Below are positions 1-6,679 of a stretch of DNA of 17,055 nt, in pieces. The stretch lies in the NCBI GenBank assembly GCA_964585575.1, contig CAZPEM010000069.1, forward strand, positions 1 to 17,055, written 5' to 3'. The notes beneath the pieces were generated by a model. That model ran no database searches, had not been told where the DNA came from, and saw nothing but the letters and a program-made list of their open reading frames with translations. The DNA comes from UBA4655 sp964585575. Lineage in GTDB: Bacteria > Planctomycetota > Planctomycetia > Pirellulales > UBA1268. Made by a program: the position numbers and the translations under genes. Position 1 is the first letter of the stretch; the number at the start of each line of letters is the position of its first letter.

Positions 1-721
1 CGTCGTGCCGATAGAGGACGGGCGAGGCGTAGGAGTGCTTGCACTCGAACTGGGCTTCGGTGCCCCGATCGACCTCCCAGATCGTCCGGCCGGTCGCCTT
101 GTCGAGCTTGATGACCTTGCCCGTGCGGGTCTGGTCGCCGAGTTTCATCGCGCCGTGGATGAGCTGCAGATAGAGGGCGTCGCCGTCGAGCACCGGCGTC
201 GAGGTCATCCCAAACTGGATGTCGATCCTGCCGAAACGGTCGGCCACGTCGAACTTCCAGATCTCCTCGCCCTCCCGCGAATAGCAGGCGAGCACGCCCG
301 TGCTGAAGAAGACCCAGATGTGCTTGCCGTCGGTGGAAGGGGAGGGGGAGGCGGAGTTGCCCTCGCCCGAGCGGGCGTCCTTGTTGCCGGCGGCCACCTT
401 TTTCTTCCAGAGGATCTTCCCGTCGCCCGCCGCGACGCAGAGGAGCACGAGATCGTCCCCCTCGTTGCTCGTCAGGTAGATCCGGTCGTCCCAGACGCAC
501 GGCGTGGCGCCGGCACGGCCCGGAAGCGGCGTCCGCCAGGCGACGTTCTTCGACTTCGACCAGGTGGCCGGCAGGCCCTTCTCGTTCGAGATGCCGTCAC
601 GCCGCGGGCCCCGCCACTGCGGCCAGTTCTCGCCGTTGGCAGGGCCCTGCACGATTGCAGCGACGGCGCAGGCGACCGCGAGCGATTGGGGCCATCTGGA
701 GCAGGAGGAATGTGAATTCAT
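1..721 (-). CDS. Secreted PQQ-like beta-propeller protein, 3' part beyond window
   Basis: The N-terminal ~240 residues of a protein whose remainder lies off the left edge. It starts at ATG 719-721, with a ribosome binding site GGAGAAG at 729-735 seven bases upstream. Residues 1 to about 30 form a signal peptide (hydrophobic run SLAVACAVAAIV, small residues near the cleavage site), followed by NWPQWRGPRRDGIS, the usual opening of planctomycete PQQ-like (BamB-type) propellers. Blade-type repeats are visible: TPCVWDDRIYLTS, DGKILWKKKV, STGVLACYSREGEEIWKFD, STPVLDGDALYLQ, and GKVIKLDKATGRTIWEVDRG. This is a propeller fold exported across the inner membrane. Enzyme activity or true PQQ binding cannot be read from the sequence, and many such proteins appear to be structural or binding proteins. 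No partner gene is visible in the window; the next minus-strand gene upstream is a phosphatase 176 bp away, with an inverted repeat between. The family is secure, the function unknown. Confidence 0.85.
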   Translation of the reverse strand, partial: MNSHSSCSRWPQSLAVACAVAAIVQGPANGENWPQWRGPRRDGISNEKGLPATWSKSKNVAWRTPLPGRAGATPCVWDDRIYLTSNEGDDLVLLCVAAGDGKILWKKKVAAGNKDARSGEGNSASPSPSTDGKHIWVFFSTGVLACYSREGEEIWKFDVADRFGRIDIQFGMTSTPVLDGDALYLQLIHGAMKLGDQTRTGKVIKLDKATGRTIWEVDRGTEAQFECKHSYASPVLYRHD

Positions 722-837
722 GGATGGTCTTCTCCGGACGGGGAGAGTGTGAAACGAACAACGAACCGGATTCGTGATGCGGATGATACCAGCCGCCCAT
801 GGTGATCGAGACCGCCGCTTCGCGAGTGCCGATCACA

Positions 838-932
838 CGGAAGCCCGAGGCGCGTGCCGAGAGGGCGTTTGACGCCGCATCAACTCGCGGGTGTTCCTCA
901 ATTCCCCTCTCGGCTCGCGCCTCGGGCTTCCG
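838..932. repeat. 28-bp inverted repeat (REP-like stem-loop)
   Basis: The arm at 838-865 (cggaagcccgaggcgcg followed by tgccgagaggg) is the reverse complement of 905-932 with a single mismatch (t855), so 27 of 28 bases pair around a 39-base loop. It lies at the end of the alkaline phosphatase gene and about 115 bp upstream of the propeller start. There is no T-run after the stem, so it is not a classical intrinsic terminator, though a strong RNA hairpin here could end or stabilise transcripts. GC-rich palindromic elements with an agcccgaggcgcg-type core are, to my recollection, frequent in planctomycete intergenic DNA. That this is one of a dispersed family is inference. Confidence 0.7.
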
Positions 933-2685
933 GGTTTTGAGTGAACCGGCCTGCCGGCGGCCCGGGCTCCGGGGCGGGGCAGCCCTCGTCGGTGAACGCC
1001 CGAGGCTCGACGAGGACGAACGGATGGCCGTGGTCGCTCGTGACGATCACGACGGCCTCGTCCCACGCGTCGTGCCGCTCGATCCAGCCGACCGCCGCCC
1101 GGAAGGCGTCGTCGCCACTTTCGATCGCGCCGATGCAGGTGTCGATGTTGTTGGCGTGCGAGGCCCAGTCGACGTCGCCCGCCTCGACCATGAGCCAGAA
1201 GGGCCCCTTCGACGAAAGCACGTCCATCGCCGCGGTCGTCATCTCGGCGAGCGTCGGATTCTCGGCGACGTCGGCCGGCGTGTAGCGGATCGTGCCACCG
1301 TATTTCTTGTGGAGCGGGTCGATCTCGCCGTGTTGCTCGGTACGGCTCTCGCCGGGATCGTAGCCGCCGTCGGCCGTCTGGAAGGGCAGGTGCCCCTCCG
1401 CCGCGCCGAAGAACCCGAAGAGCCGGAGCTTTCTCTCGATCGCGTCGCGGGCCGCTTCGGCGAGCACGTCGGCCCCGCGCCGGCCCGAGGTCCGCGTCAC
1501 GACGCGGTAGCGGCCGCCGCCGGCGGCGTCGATCGCCGCGAGCGTGGAGTCGGCGACGTACTTGTTGCCCGGCTCGAAGTTGCGGCCCTGATCGGCCTCC
1601 TCCCCCGTCGTCACGCCGAATCCACCGCCGATGAGCAGGTCGAGCCCGGGGAGAGGATCGCGGTGCGCGATCGAGGGCTCCCCGAGGAGATCGCGGGAGA
1701 TGTCCTGGTAGTCGTCACGGGAGACGTTGTTGGCATAGGAGCAAGCCGGCGTGGCGTGCGACACCGGGACGCTGGACACCGCCCCCACGGCCCAGCCCCT
1801 CGACTGCAGCAGCCTCGCGATCGGCTCGAGCTTCTCTCCCGAGGGGCCGACGTTGATGGCGTCGTTGTAGGTCTTGCGGCCGCTGCAGAGCGACGTCGCC
1901 GAGGCGGCCGAGTCGGTGAAGGGATGCGGCACGTCGCGGTCGCGGCCGGTGAGGTATCGCATGCTCGCCCGTGGATCCCACGGCGTCGCGCCGCCACGGG
2001 ACGCATCGTAGCCGCCAGACCGCTCGCCGCCGGGATTGCGGACCGCCTGGGCGTCGACGTCGAACTTCGTGCCGTCGTTGGCGGGGCTCGTGACGCAGAA
2101 GCCGAAATCGGTGACGGTGCCGCGGTAGTCCTGGAAGAAGAGGCCCGTGCCGCGGCCCTCGGCGTAGTCGACCCGGCCTCTGACCGCGATGGCGGCCGAC
2201 CGTGTGGTGTGCCAGTCGAGACCGTCGAAGACGACGAGCACGACGATCTTCTTCCCTGCCTCGGCGGCATCCTTTTGCAGACGGTGGATGTCGGTCTGGT
2301 CGAAGTACTCGGCCGCGGGGTTGAGCGTGTGGTCCGGAAGCCGGCCGTAGAGCTCCCGCAGCCGCGGCTCGTCGCGGTAGACGCTCTTCTGCCCCCCGAC
2401 GGCGTCGAGCCTCATGCCGAACGTGTAGACCGGGATGAGACGGTTGGAGTGGTTCGACCAGGCCGCGTAGCGGTCGGGCTGGTCGCCCCAATGGCCCCAG
2501 GAGGCCCTGCCGGTCGCTTCGGCCTCGGCCTGCAGGCGGCTCACGCGGTCGCAGGCGGCCGCGCGGGCCGTCGTGGCGACCGCGGCGGGCGGCGGGGCCG
2601 CATCCCGGGCGTGGAGAAGGTCGGCGACGAGGATCAAGGCGATCGTTGCCGCCAGTCGCTCGCGAAAGCCGGAGGAATCGACCAT
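898..2685 (-). CDS. Alkaline phosphatase, PhoA family, secreted
   Basis: A 595-residue phosphomonoesterase of the alkaline phosphatase superfamily. I chose ATG 2685 over an upstream in-frame GTG at 2736 because it directly precedes a signal peptide (FRERLAATIALILVADLLHARDA). PhoA landmarks in order, numbered from this start: FDGLDW (metal Asp ~154), TDSAASAT with nucleophile Ser ~259, SHATPA (~310-315), MVEAGDVDWASH (Glu ~501, Asp ~506, His ~510) and VTSDHGH (Asp ~551, His ~552). These match E. coli D51, S102, D153/T155, E322, D327, H331, D369 and H370. The counterpart of E. coli His412 is not visible: only ~40 residues follow TSDHGH, and the last dozen (NPEARGASREGN) are encoded by the right arm of an inverted repeat. 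The protein may be C-terminally truncated, or it may belong to a subgroup lacking that ligand. Expected to be periplasmic and to release phosphate from organic esters. It lies 57 bp downstream of the peptidase gene on the same strand, probably co-transcribed. Confidence 0.9.
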   Translation of the reverse strand: MVDSSGFRERLAATIALILVADLLHARDAAPPPAAVATTARAAACDRVSRLQAEAEATGRASWGHWGDQPDRYAAWSNHSNRLIPVYTFGMRLDAVGGQKSVYRDEPRLRELYGRLPDHTLNPAAEYFDQTDIHRLQKDAAEAGKKIVVLVVFDGLDWHTTRSAAIAVRGRVDYAEGRGTGLFFQDYRGTVTDFGFCVTSPANDGTKFDVDAQAVRNPGGERSGGYDASRGGATPWDPRASMRYLTGRDRDVPHPFTDSAASATSLCSGRKTYNDAINVGPSGEKLEPIARLLQSRGWAVGAVSSVPVSHATPACSYANNVSRDDYQDISRDLLGEPSIAHRDPLPGLDLLIGGGFGVTTGEEADQGRNFEPGNKYVADSTLAAIDAAGGGRYRVVTRTSGRRGADVLAEAARDAIERKLRLFGFFGAAEGHLPFQTADGGYDPGESRTEQHGEIDPLHKKYGGTIRYTPADVAENPTLAEMTTAAMDVLSSKGPFWLMVEAGDVDWASHANNIDTCIGAIESGDDAFRAAVGWIERHDAWDEAVVIVTSDHGHPFVLVEPRAFTDEGCPAPEPGPPAGRFTQNPEARGASREGN

Positions 2686-2742
2686 GTCCACCGCGCGGAG
2701 GGGGTTCGTGACCTGCACCAAACCCCATCGTACCACCTGCAG

Positions 2743-5154
2743 CTAATGGCGGTGAACGATGCGGGTCGGGGAGTGTCTTGCCCGCGTCGGCTGCTCGATC
2801 GAGGCGGCGAAGGCCGCGAAGATGGCCGGGATCGCAGGGCGGTTCGGCGCGAGCGGACTCGGCGACCGGACGATCCGCAGGGCATCGGCGTCGACCGAGC
2901 CGTTCGGCGATCCGTCGAGCCGCACGAGCAGCTGCCCGTTGGCGATGGTCACGATTCCCAGCGACTGCCAGACCTTCCCGTCGACCGTGGGGCCCACGGG
3001 CCTGATTCGCTGGTCAACCGCGAACTGGCTCACGAGCTCGCCGCCGTCCCAGACCTTGTAGGTGGCGTCGTACGACCGGCCGGAGCCCGCCTTCCACATC
3101 GTGAGGATCTCGTAGTTTCCGTCGGGCAGGCTGTCGAACACCCAGGCCGCATATCCCGACTTGCCCTTCCCGAGCGTGCGGTGGTCGCCCGAGTAGCCGC
3201 CGGTCGTGTTCTTCACCCACGGGCCGGAGGTCGTGAAGCCCGCATCGCCGTCGTCCATGAGGACGCCGAGATGAATCGTGCTCCCGAGCTTCGCCATCGC
3301 GGCGTTCACGTCGGCGAGGCCGTAGCCTCCCTGGGCATTGAAGATCTGTCGGGGCGTGCCGTTGAGCGGCCGGGCCGTCTTCGCAAGCGAGTGGGCCACC
3401 TGCACCTGCGTCGCCGCGGGAAACGCCTCCCGCATGAGCGCCGCCCCGGCGGCGAGGTTCGGCGCCGCGGCCGAGGTTCCGAAGAAGTTCGGGAACGCGT
3501 CGCCATCCTTGTTGGTGATGTCGTAGCCGAAGAACGTCGTATTGGTGCCGTCCGGCGCGGAGAGGTAGGGCCCGGTCGGATACCAGAAGTACTCGGTGTA
3601 GGAGCCCTCCTTGTCGCGTCCGAGGATCGGCTTGCCGGCCGAACTGAACGACTCGCTGCGGATCGGCGTGGCGGTCGAATACGGCGGAGCCTTGTAGAAC
3701 GGCACCGCACCCACGGAAATCGTCCATGGGCCGGAAGCATGCCCGTAGGTCGTCGACTGCGACTCGGGCACGTACTCCGCGGAAAAGCCGCCGTCGATGG
3801 CGACCATCTGGACGGCGTCGGGCGTCCCGCCGGAGTAGCGCTTCACCCGGACCGAGTACTGGCCCGTGGGCAGGTTGCCGATGAACTCGACCGGCTGGCC
3901 GGTCGCGAAGTTGTTGTCGTTTGACAAGGCGACGAGGTTGCCATACCGGTCGAACACGTAGAAGTCGAGGTCGGTGGTGATTCCCGACGGATCGGGAAGG
4001 CCGTTGTATCGGTCGTCCCACTGCAGGACGAACTTCTGCAGGGTCGAGGTCACGCTGATCGCCAACGACGTGTCGATGCCCGCTCCCGGATCGAGGTCGA
4101 GGTAGTTGTCGTAGAACTGCTCGTTCGTCACGCGGTAGCCGGTCCGGCCGCTGTTGCCGGTGGCCGAGAAGTACCAGGCGCCGCCGTTCACCGCGGCGTT
4201 GATCGCCAGGTCGATCACGCCCGCCTGGAACATCGGCTCGTTCGGGTAGGAGACGTCGTCGACGATGATCCGAGCGCCCGCGTCGAAGAGGCTCGTGATG
4301 TTCTCGGCGAAGCCGAGCTGGCCCCCGACGAAGGCCGTCGCGAACGCGAGCGACGAGCCCGGGGCGATATCGTGGATGAGCTCCATCATCGCCCGCCCTT
4401 CGTCGCTGCCGTTGGCGGGGCCGTCCTCGATCACCTCCACGCCGGGAGGCAGGTCGCCCGTCGCCTGGGACGCCGCGAGCCCGCCCCCGAACCGGTTCAC
4501 GGTGTCGGAGAGCACGCCGATCTTGATCCCCGCGCCCGTCACGAACGGACCCGTGCCGCCTGCCCGATATTTCTGGCGGACGACCTCGGTCTTGAGCACG
4601 CGGTCGGCCTGGTTCATGGCGACGCCGGCGGTCGCGGTGTCCCCACCGCCGACGAGCGGGCCACCGGCCTCGGCCGAGCCGAGGATCGGCCGGGGCGTCA
4701 TCCGCGCCGCTTCGACGACAGGCAGCGCGACGAACGCCTCCGACCGGTCGATGGCCACCCGCACGCTCGCGGCCCGGTGGGCCTCCGACCGGGCCACGAC
4801 GCGGCCGCCAAACCGTTCGATCGCCGCGAGGCCCGAGGCGAAATCGCCGGCGATCCGCACGTCGAGGAGGACTCCGTCGGCGTCGACGTCGTAGGCGTAG
4901 CCGCGGTCGGCGGCGAACGTGCCGCCGAACGCGGCCGAGGACGTGGTCGCGGCCGCCTGTGCCATGAAGGCTCGGTAGTCCTCGACGATTTCGCGGAGCG
5001 GCTGCCCGCCCTTCGCGAGCGGGCCCGACTTGATCATGGCGACCGCGTCTTCGCCGATCGTCGCGGACAGCAGATCACGCCGTTCGAGCCGCTCGACCCC
5101 GGCCCGCCACACTGCCGGCAAACGCCGGTTCGCCCGCCGATCGGATTGCGTCAT
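2743..5154 (-). CDS. Secreted subtilase/sedolisin-like serine peptidase with LEPR-XLL motif and golvesin-type C-terminus
   Basis: An 803-residue protein starting at ATG 5152-5154, with a strong ribosome binding site GGGAGG at 5161-5166, six bases upstream. Residues 21-31 (RLERRDLLSA) match the LEPR-XLL-type motif found at the N-terminus of planctomycete surface proteins. The peptidase domain spans ~205-625: KIGVLSDTVN gives catalytic Asp217, FSATGNSG the oxyanion Asn334, and FFGTSAAAPN the nucleophile Ser561. The usual HGTxVAG histidine motif is replaced by SDEGRAMMELIHDIAPG with Glu252, as in subtilase-fold proteins classed as S53-like. A beta-sandwich insert resembling a PPC domain (~365-455; FVLQWDD, TDLDFYVFD, GQYSVRV) separates Asn334 from Ser561. 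Residues ~628-765 (MDDGDAGFTTSGPW to ADALRIVR) resemble a golvesin/CBM-like C-terminal domain. The substrate is unknown. It lies upstream of the phosphatase, so a secreted nutrient-scavenging pair is possible but inferred. Confidence 0.88.
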   Translation of the reverse strand: MTQSDRRANRRLPAVWRAGVERLERRDLLSATIGEDAVAMIKSGPLAKGGQPLREIVEDYRAFMAQAAATTSSAAFGGTFAADRGYAYDVDADGVLLDVRIAGDFASGLAAIERFGGRVVARSEAHRAASVRVAIDRSEAFVALPVVEAARMTPRPILGSAEAGGPLVGGGDTATAGVAMNQADRVLKTEVVRQKYRAGGTGPFVTGAGIKIGVLSDTVNRFGGGLAASQATGDLPPGVEVIEDGPANGSDEGRAMMELIHDIAPGSSLAFATAFVGGQLGFAENITSLFDAGARIIVDDVSYPNEPMFQAGVIDLAINAAVNGGAWYFSATGNSGRTGYRVTNEQFYDNYLDLDPGAGIDTSLAISVTSTLQKFVLQWDDRYNGLPDPSGITTDLDFYVFDRYGNLVALSNDNNFATGQPVEFIGNLPTGQYSVRVKRYSGGTPDAVQMVAIDGGFSAEYVPESQSTTYGHASGPWTISVGAVPFYKAPPYSTATPIRSESFSSAGKPILGRDKEGSYTEYFWYPTGPYLSAPDGTNTTFFGYDITNKDGDAFPNFFGTSAAAPNLAAGAALMREAFPAATQVQVAHSLAKTARPLNGTPRQIFNAQGGYGLADVNAAMAKLGSTIHLGVLMDDGDAGFTTSGPWVKNTTGGYSGDHRTLGKGKSGYAAWVFDSLPDGNYEILTMWKAGSGRSYDATYKVWDGGELVSQFAVDQRIRPVGPTVDGKVWQSLGIVTIANGQLLVRLDGSPNGSVDADALRIVRSPSPLAPNRPAIPAIFAAFAASIEQPTRARHSPTRIVHRH

Positions 5155-5160
5155 CGTGCA

Positions 5161-5166
5161 CCTCCC
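5161..5166 (-). promoter_or_regulatory. Ribosome binding site of the serine peptidase gene
   Basis: The minus strand reads GGGAGG six bases before ATG 5154, a near-consensus Shine-Dalgarno. It fixes the start codon and is stronger than those of most genes here. Confidence 0.65.
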
Positions 5167-5258
5167 GACTTGAAACGTGGAAGGCCGTCCGTGGCTGTGC
5201 CCAATTGTCGCACCCGCGAACCCGGCGCGGAAGCATCGCCGTTCTGCGAGGAATAGCG

Positions 5259-5280
5259 ACGGGAGACACTTGCCTCCCGT
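5259..5280 (-). terminator. Possible stem-loop after the FabH-like gene
   Basis: acgggag (5259-5265) pairs perfectly with ctcccgt (5274-5280) around an 8-base loop. It starts seven bases beyond the FabH-like stop codon (5287-5289 on the minus strand). No U-run follows in the minus-strand transcript, so it would be an atypical terminator or a 3'-end stabiliser. If it does terminate, the peptidase gene needs its own promoter in the 132-bp gap. Confidence 0.35.
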
Positions 5281-5286
5281 TCGTGC

Positions 5287-6402
5287 TCAGGCGGCGACGA
5301 CGGCTTCGCGGTCGTGGTGCGGCGTCGACCGCAGGAGGATACAGCCCTGCAACACCTCGGGCCGGCCGGGGCTGCCGACCGCGGCGGTGGGGCAGGCGAC
5401 GACGCCACGCAGGCGGCCCCAGGTCTCGCGCAGGGCGTGGGGCACGGAGCAGGCGCTGACGTTGCCGGTGCGGCGGACGAGGCCGTTGACCATTTCGCCC
5501 CCGATGCCGAGCTCCTCGAGCTTCATGCCTGTGAACCGCACGATACCCGTGCCCGCCTGGTGCGGCACGACGTGGCTGACGTCGGTTCCGGCAAGACCGC
5601 ACTCGGCGACCGCCTTGGCCGCGGCGGCCGACATGGCCCGTGGGGCGGTCTCGGCGATCGCCATGCCATCGAGCGAGTAGACGAGCCGCTCGGCGGTCAC
5701 GACCCGGCCGCCGTCGGGCGACGGGATCGGCACGTCGGGGCGGACGTGGTAATCGAAGGCGGGCCGCGGGATGGGCTGCCGCTCGGCATGGGCGTGCATG
5801 ATCTCGAAGTGCGCCGCATGCCTGCGGCTCGAGAGCGGCGAGATCATGGTGGCCGAGGCCATGTCGCCGAACAGGCCAGCCGTCTGCCCGCAGGAGTAGT
5901 CGGTGATCCGGCTGATCCTCGTGGCCACGACGACGAGCAGGAATTCGTCGTCCTGCAGGGGAAGCCGCGGCGCCCAGCGGCGAGTGACGACGTCGAGGGC
6001 GCGGCTGTATCCGCAGCAGAACCAGTTGAGGCCGATCGTGCGGCAGCGACGCATGCCGAAGGCGCGGGCGAGTTGCCGGGCGGCCCTGGTCGGCCGTTCG
6101 ACGATGGCCTGGTCCGGATCGAGATACCGGCGGGCGACCGACGGCGGGATGAAGGATGGCGACACGAAGACGAGGCCGCGGCAGGCGGCGAAATCGCAGC
6201 TCGTCTCCCGCTGGATCCGCCGCATCGCGTGCAGGCCCATCATCACCTCGTCCTCCACGGAAATCGCCCGGGCCTCGATGCCGGTGTGATGGGCGAACTT
6301 GCGGGGCATCACGTCGGCGAACCAGGCGTTCTCCAGCTCCCAATCGGGCTGGTGGATTGAGATGGCCGCGATGCCGAGGCGTGATGGTGGACGTTGAAGC
6401 AT
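5287..6402 (-). CDS. 3-oxoacyl-ACP synthase III (FabH)-like thiolase-fold condensing enzyme
   Basis: A 371-residue thiolase-fold protein. The frame stays open to 6582, but I chose ATG 6402 because the preceding ~60 residues do not look protein-like and the conserved fold begins at SRLGIAAISIHQP. The KAS III triad is visible: NWFCCGYS (Cys129 aligns with the FabH nucleophile, Cys130 being the following residue), VVPHQAGTGI (His281) and GNVSACSVPHAL (Asn314). The C-terminus (GSPGRPEVLQGCILLR) replaces the usual GGGFTWG-type ending. FabH enzymes condense acyl-CoA with malonyl-ACP to start fatty acid synthesis, and paralogues prime secondary lipid or polyketide routes. No fab, acyl carrier or ketoreductase gene lies nearby, so a specialised acyltransferase or condensing role is more likely than housekeeping FabH. 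The substrate cannot be deduced. The ribosome binding site is weak. Confidence 0.85.
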   Translation of the reverse strand: MLQRPPSRLGIAAISIHQPDWELENAWFADVMPRKFAHHTGIEARAISVEDEVMMGLHAMRRIQRETSCDFAACRGLVFVSPSFIPPSVARRYLDPDQAIVERPTRAARQLARAFGMRRCRTIGLNWFCCGYSRALDVVTRRWAPRLPLQDDEFLLVVVATRISRITDYSCGQTAGLFGDMASATMISPLSSRRHAAHFEIMHAHAERQPIPRPAFDYHVRPDVPIPSPDGGRVVTAERLVYSLDGMAIAETAPRAMSAAAAKAVAECGLAGTDVSHVVPHQAGTGIVRFTGMKLEELGIGGEMVNGLVRRTGNVSACSVPHALRETWGRLRGVVACPTAAVGSPGRPEVLQGCILLRSTPHHDREAVVAA

Positions 6403-6539
6403 GTCTGCTCGATGAACCGACGGGCCGTTGGCGGCTGACGTGGGGCGGGGATTCTGGCGACCTCCCGCCTCCGTGAACAGCCGGAAATCGACGCAATTTC
6501 GTGATACCTTCGGGAGGTTCGGCCGTCCAATTCGGCCGC

Positions 6540-6570
6540 ATCGCCGGAAAAACGCGGATTTTCCGGCGAT
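6540..6570. promoter_or_regulatory. Perfect 12-bp palindrome in the divergent intergenic region
   Basis: atcgccggaaaa (6540-6551) and ttttccggcgat (6559-6570) are exact reverse complements around the 7-base spacer acgcgga. The element lies in the 277-bp gap between the divergently transcribed FabH-like and propeller genes (start codons at 6402 and 6680). It is preceded by a direct repeat of ttcggccg (in 6518-6538). It lies upstream of both genes, so it cannot terminate either; an operator or a 5'-UTR hairpin is more plausible. I see no convincing -35/-10 pair in the rest of the gap. Confidence 0.45.
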
Positions 6571-6679
6571 CGGCATCGCCACGTTCCGATCCTTGTGACG
6601 GTGAATGGGCTGGCATCGACCCGGTTTTCAGTCAAAAATCGAGGTCTCGTTCCGTTCACGCTTTCGGACCACTCCCGCC

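Noticed and set aside
799..3924. Very long plus-strand open frame (1041 codons)
   Set aside because: It is antisense to the phosphatase and peptidase genes. Its translation is Arg/Gly/Val-rich without domains, the usual shadow of GC-rich coding DNA.
6403..6582. 60-residue N-terminal extension of the FabH-like protein
   Set aside because: It is not conserved-looking, it overlaps the palindrome in the divergent spacer, and the fold begins just after ATG 6402.
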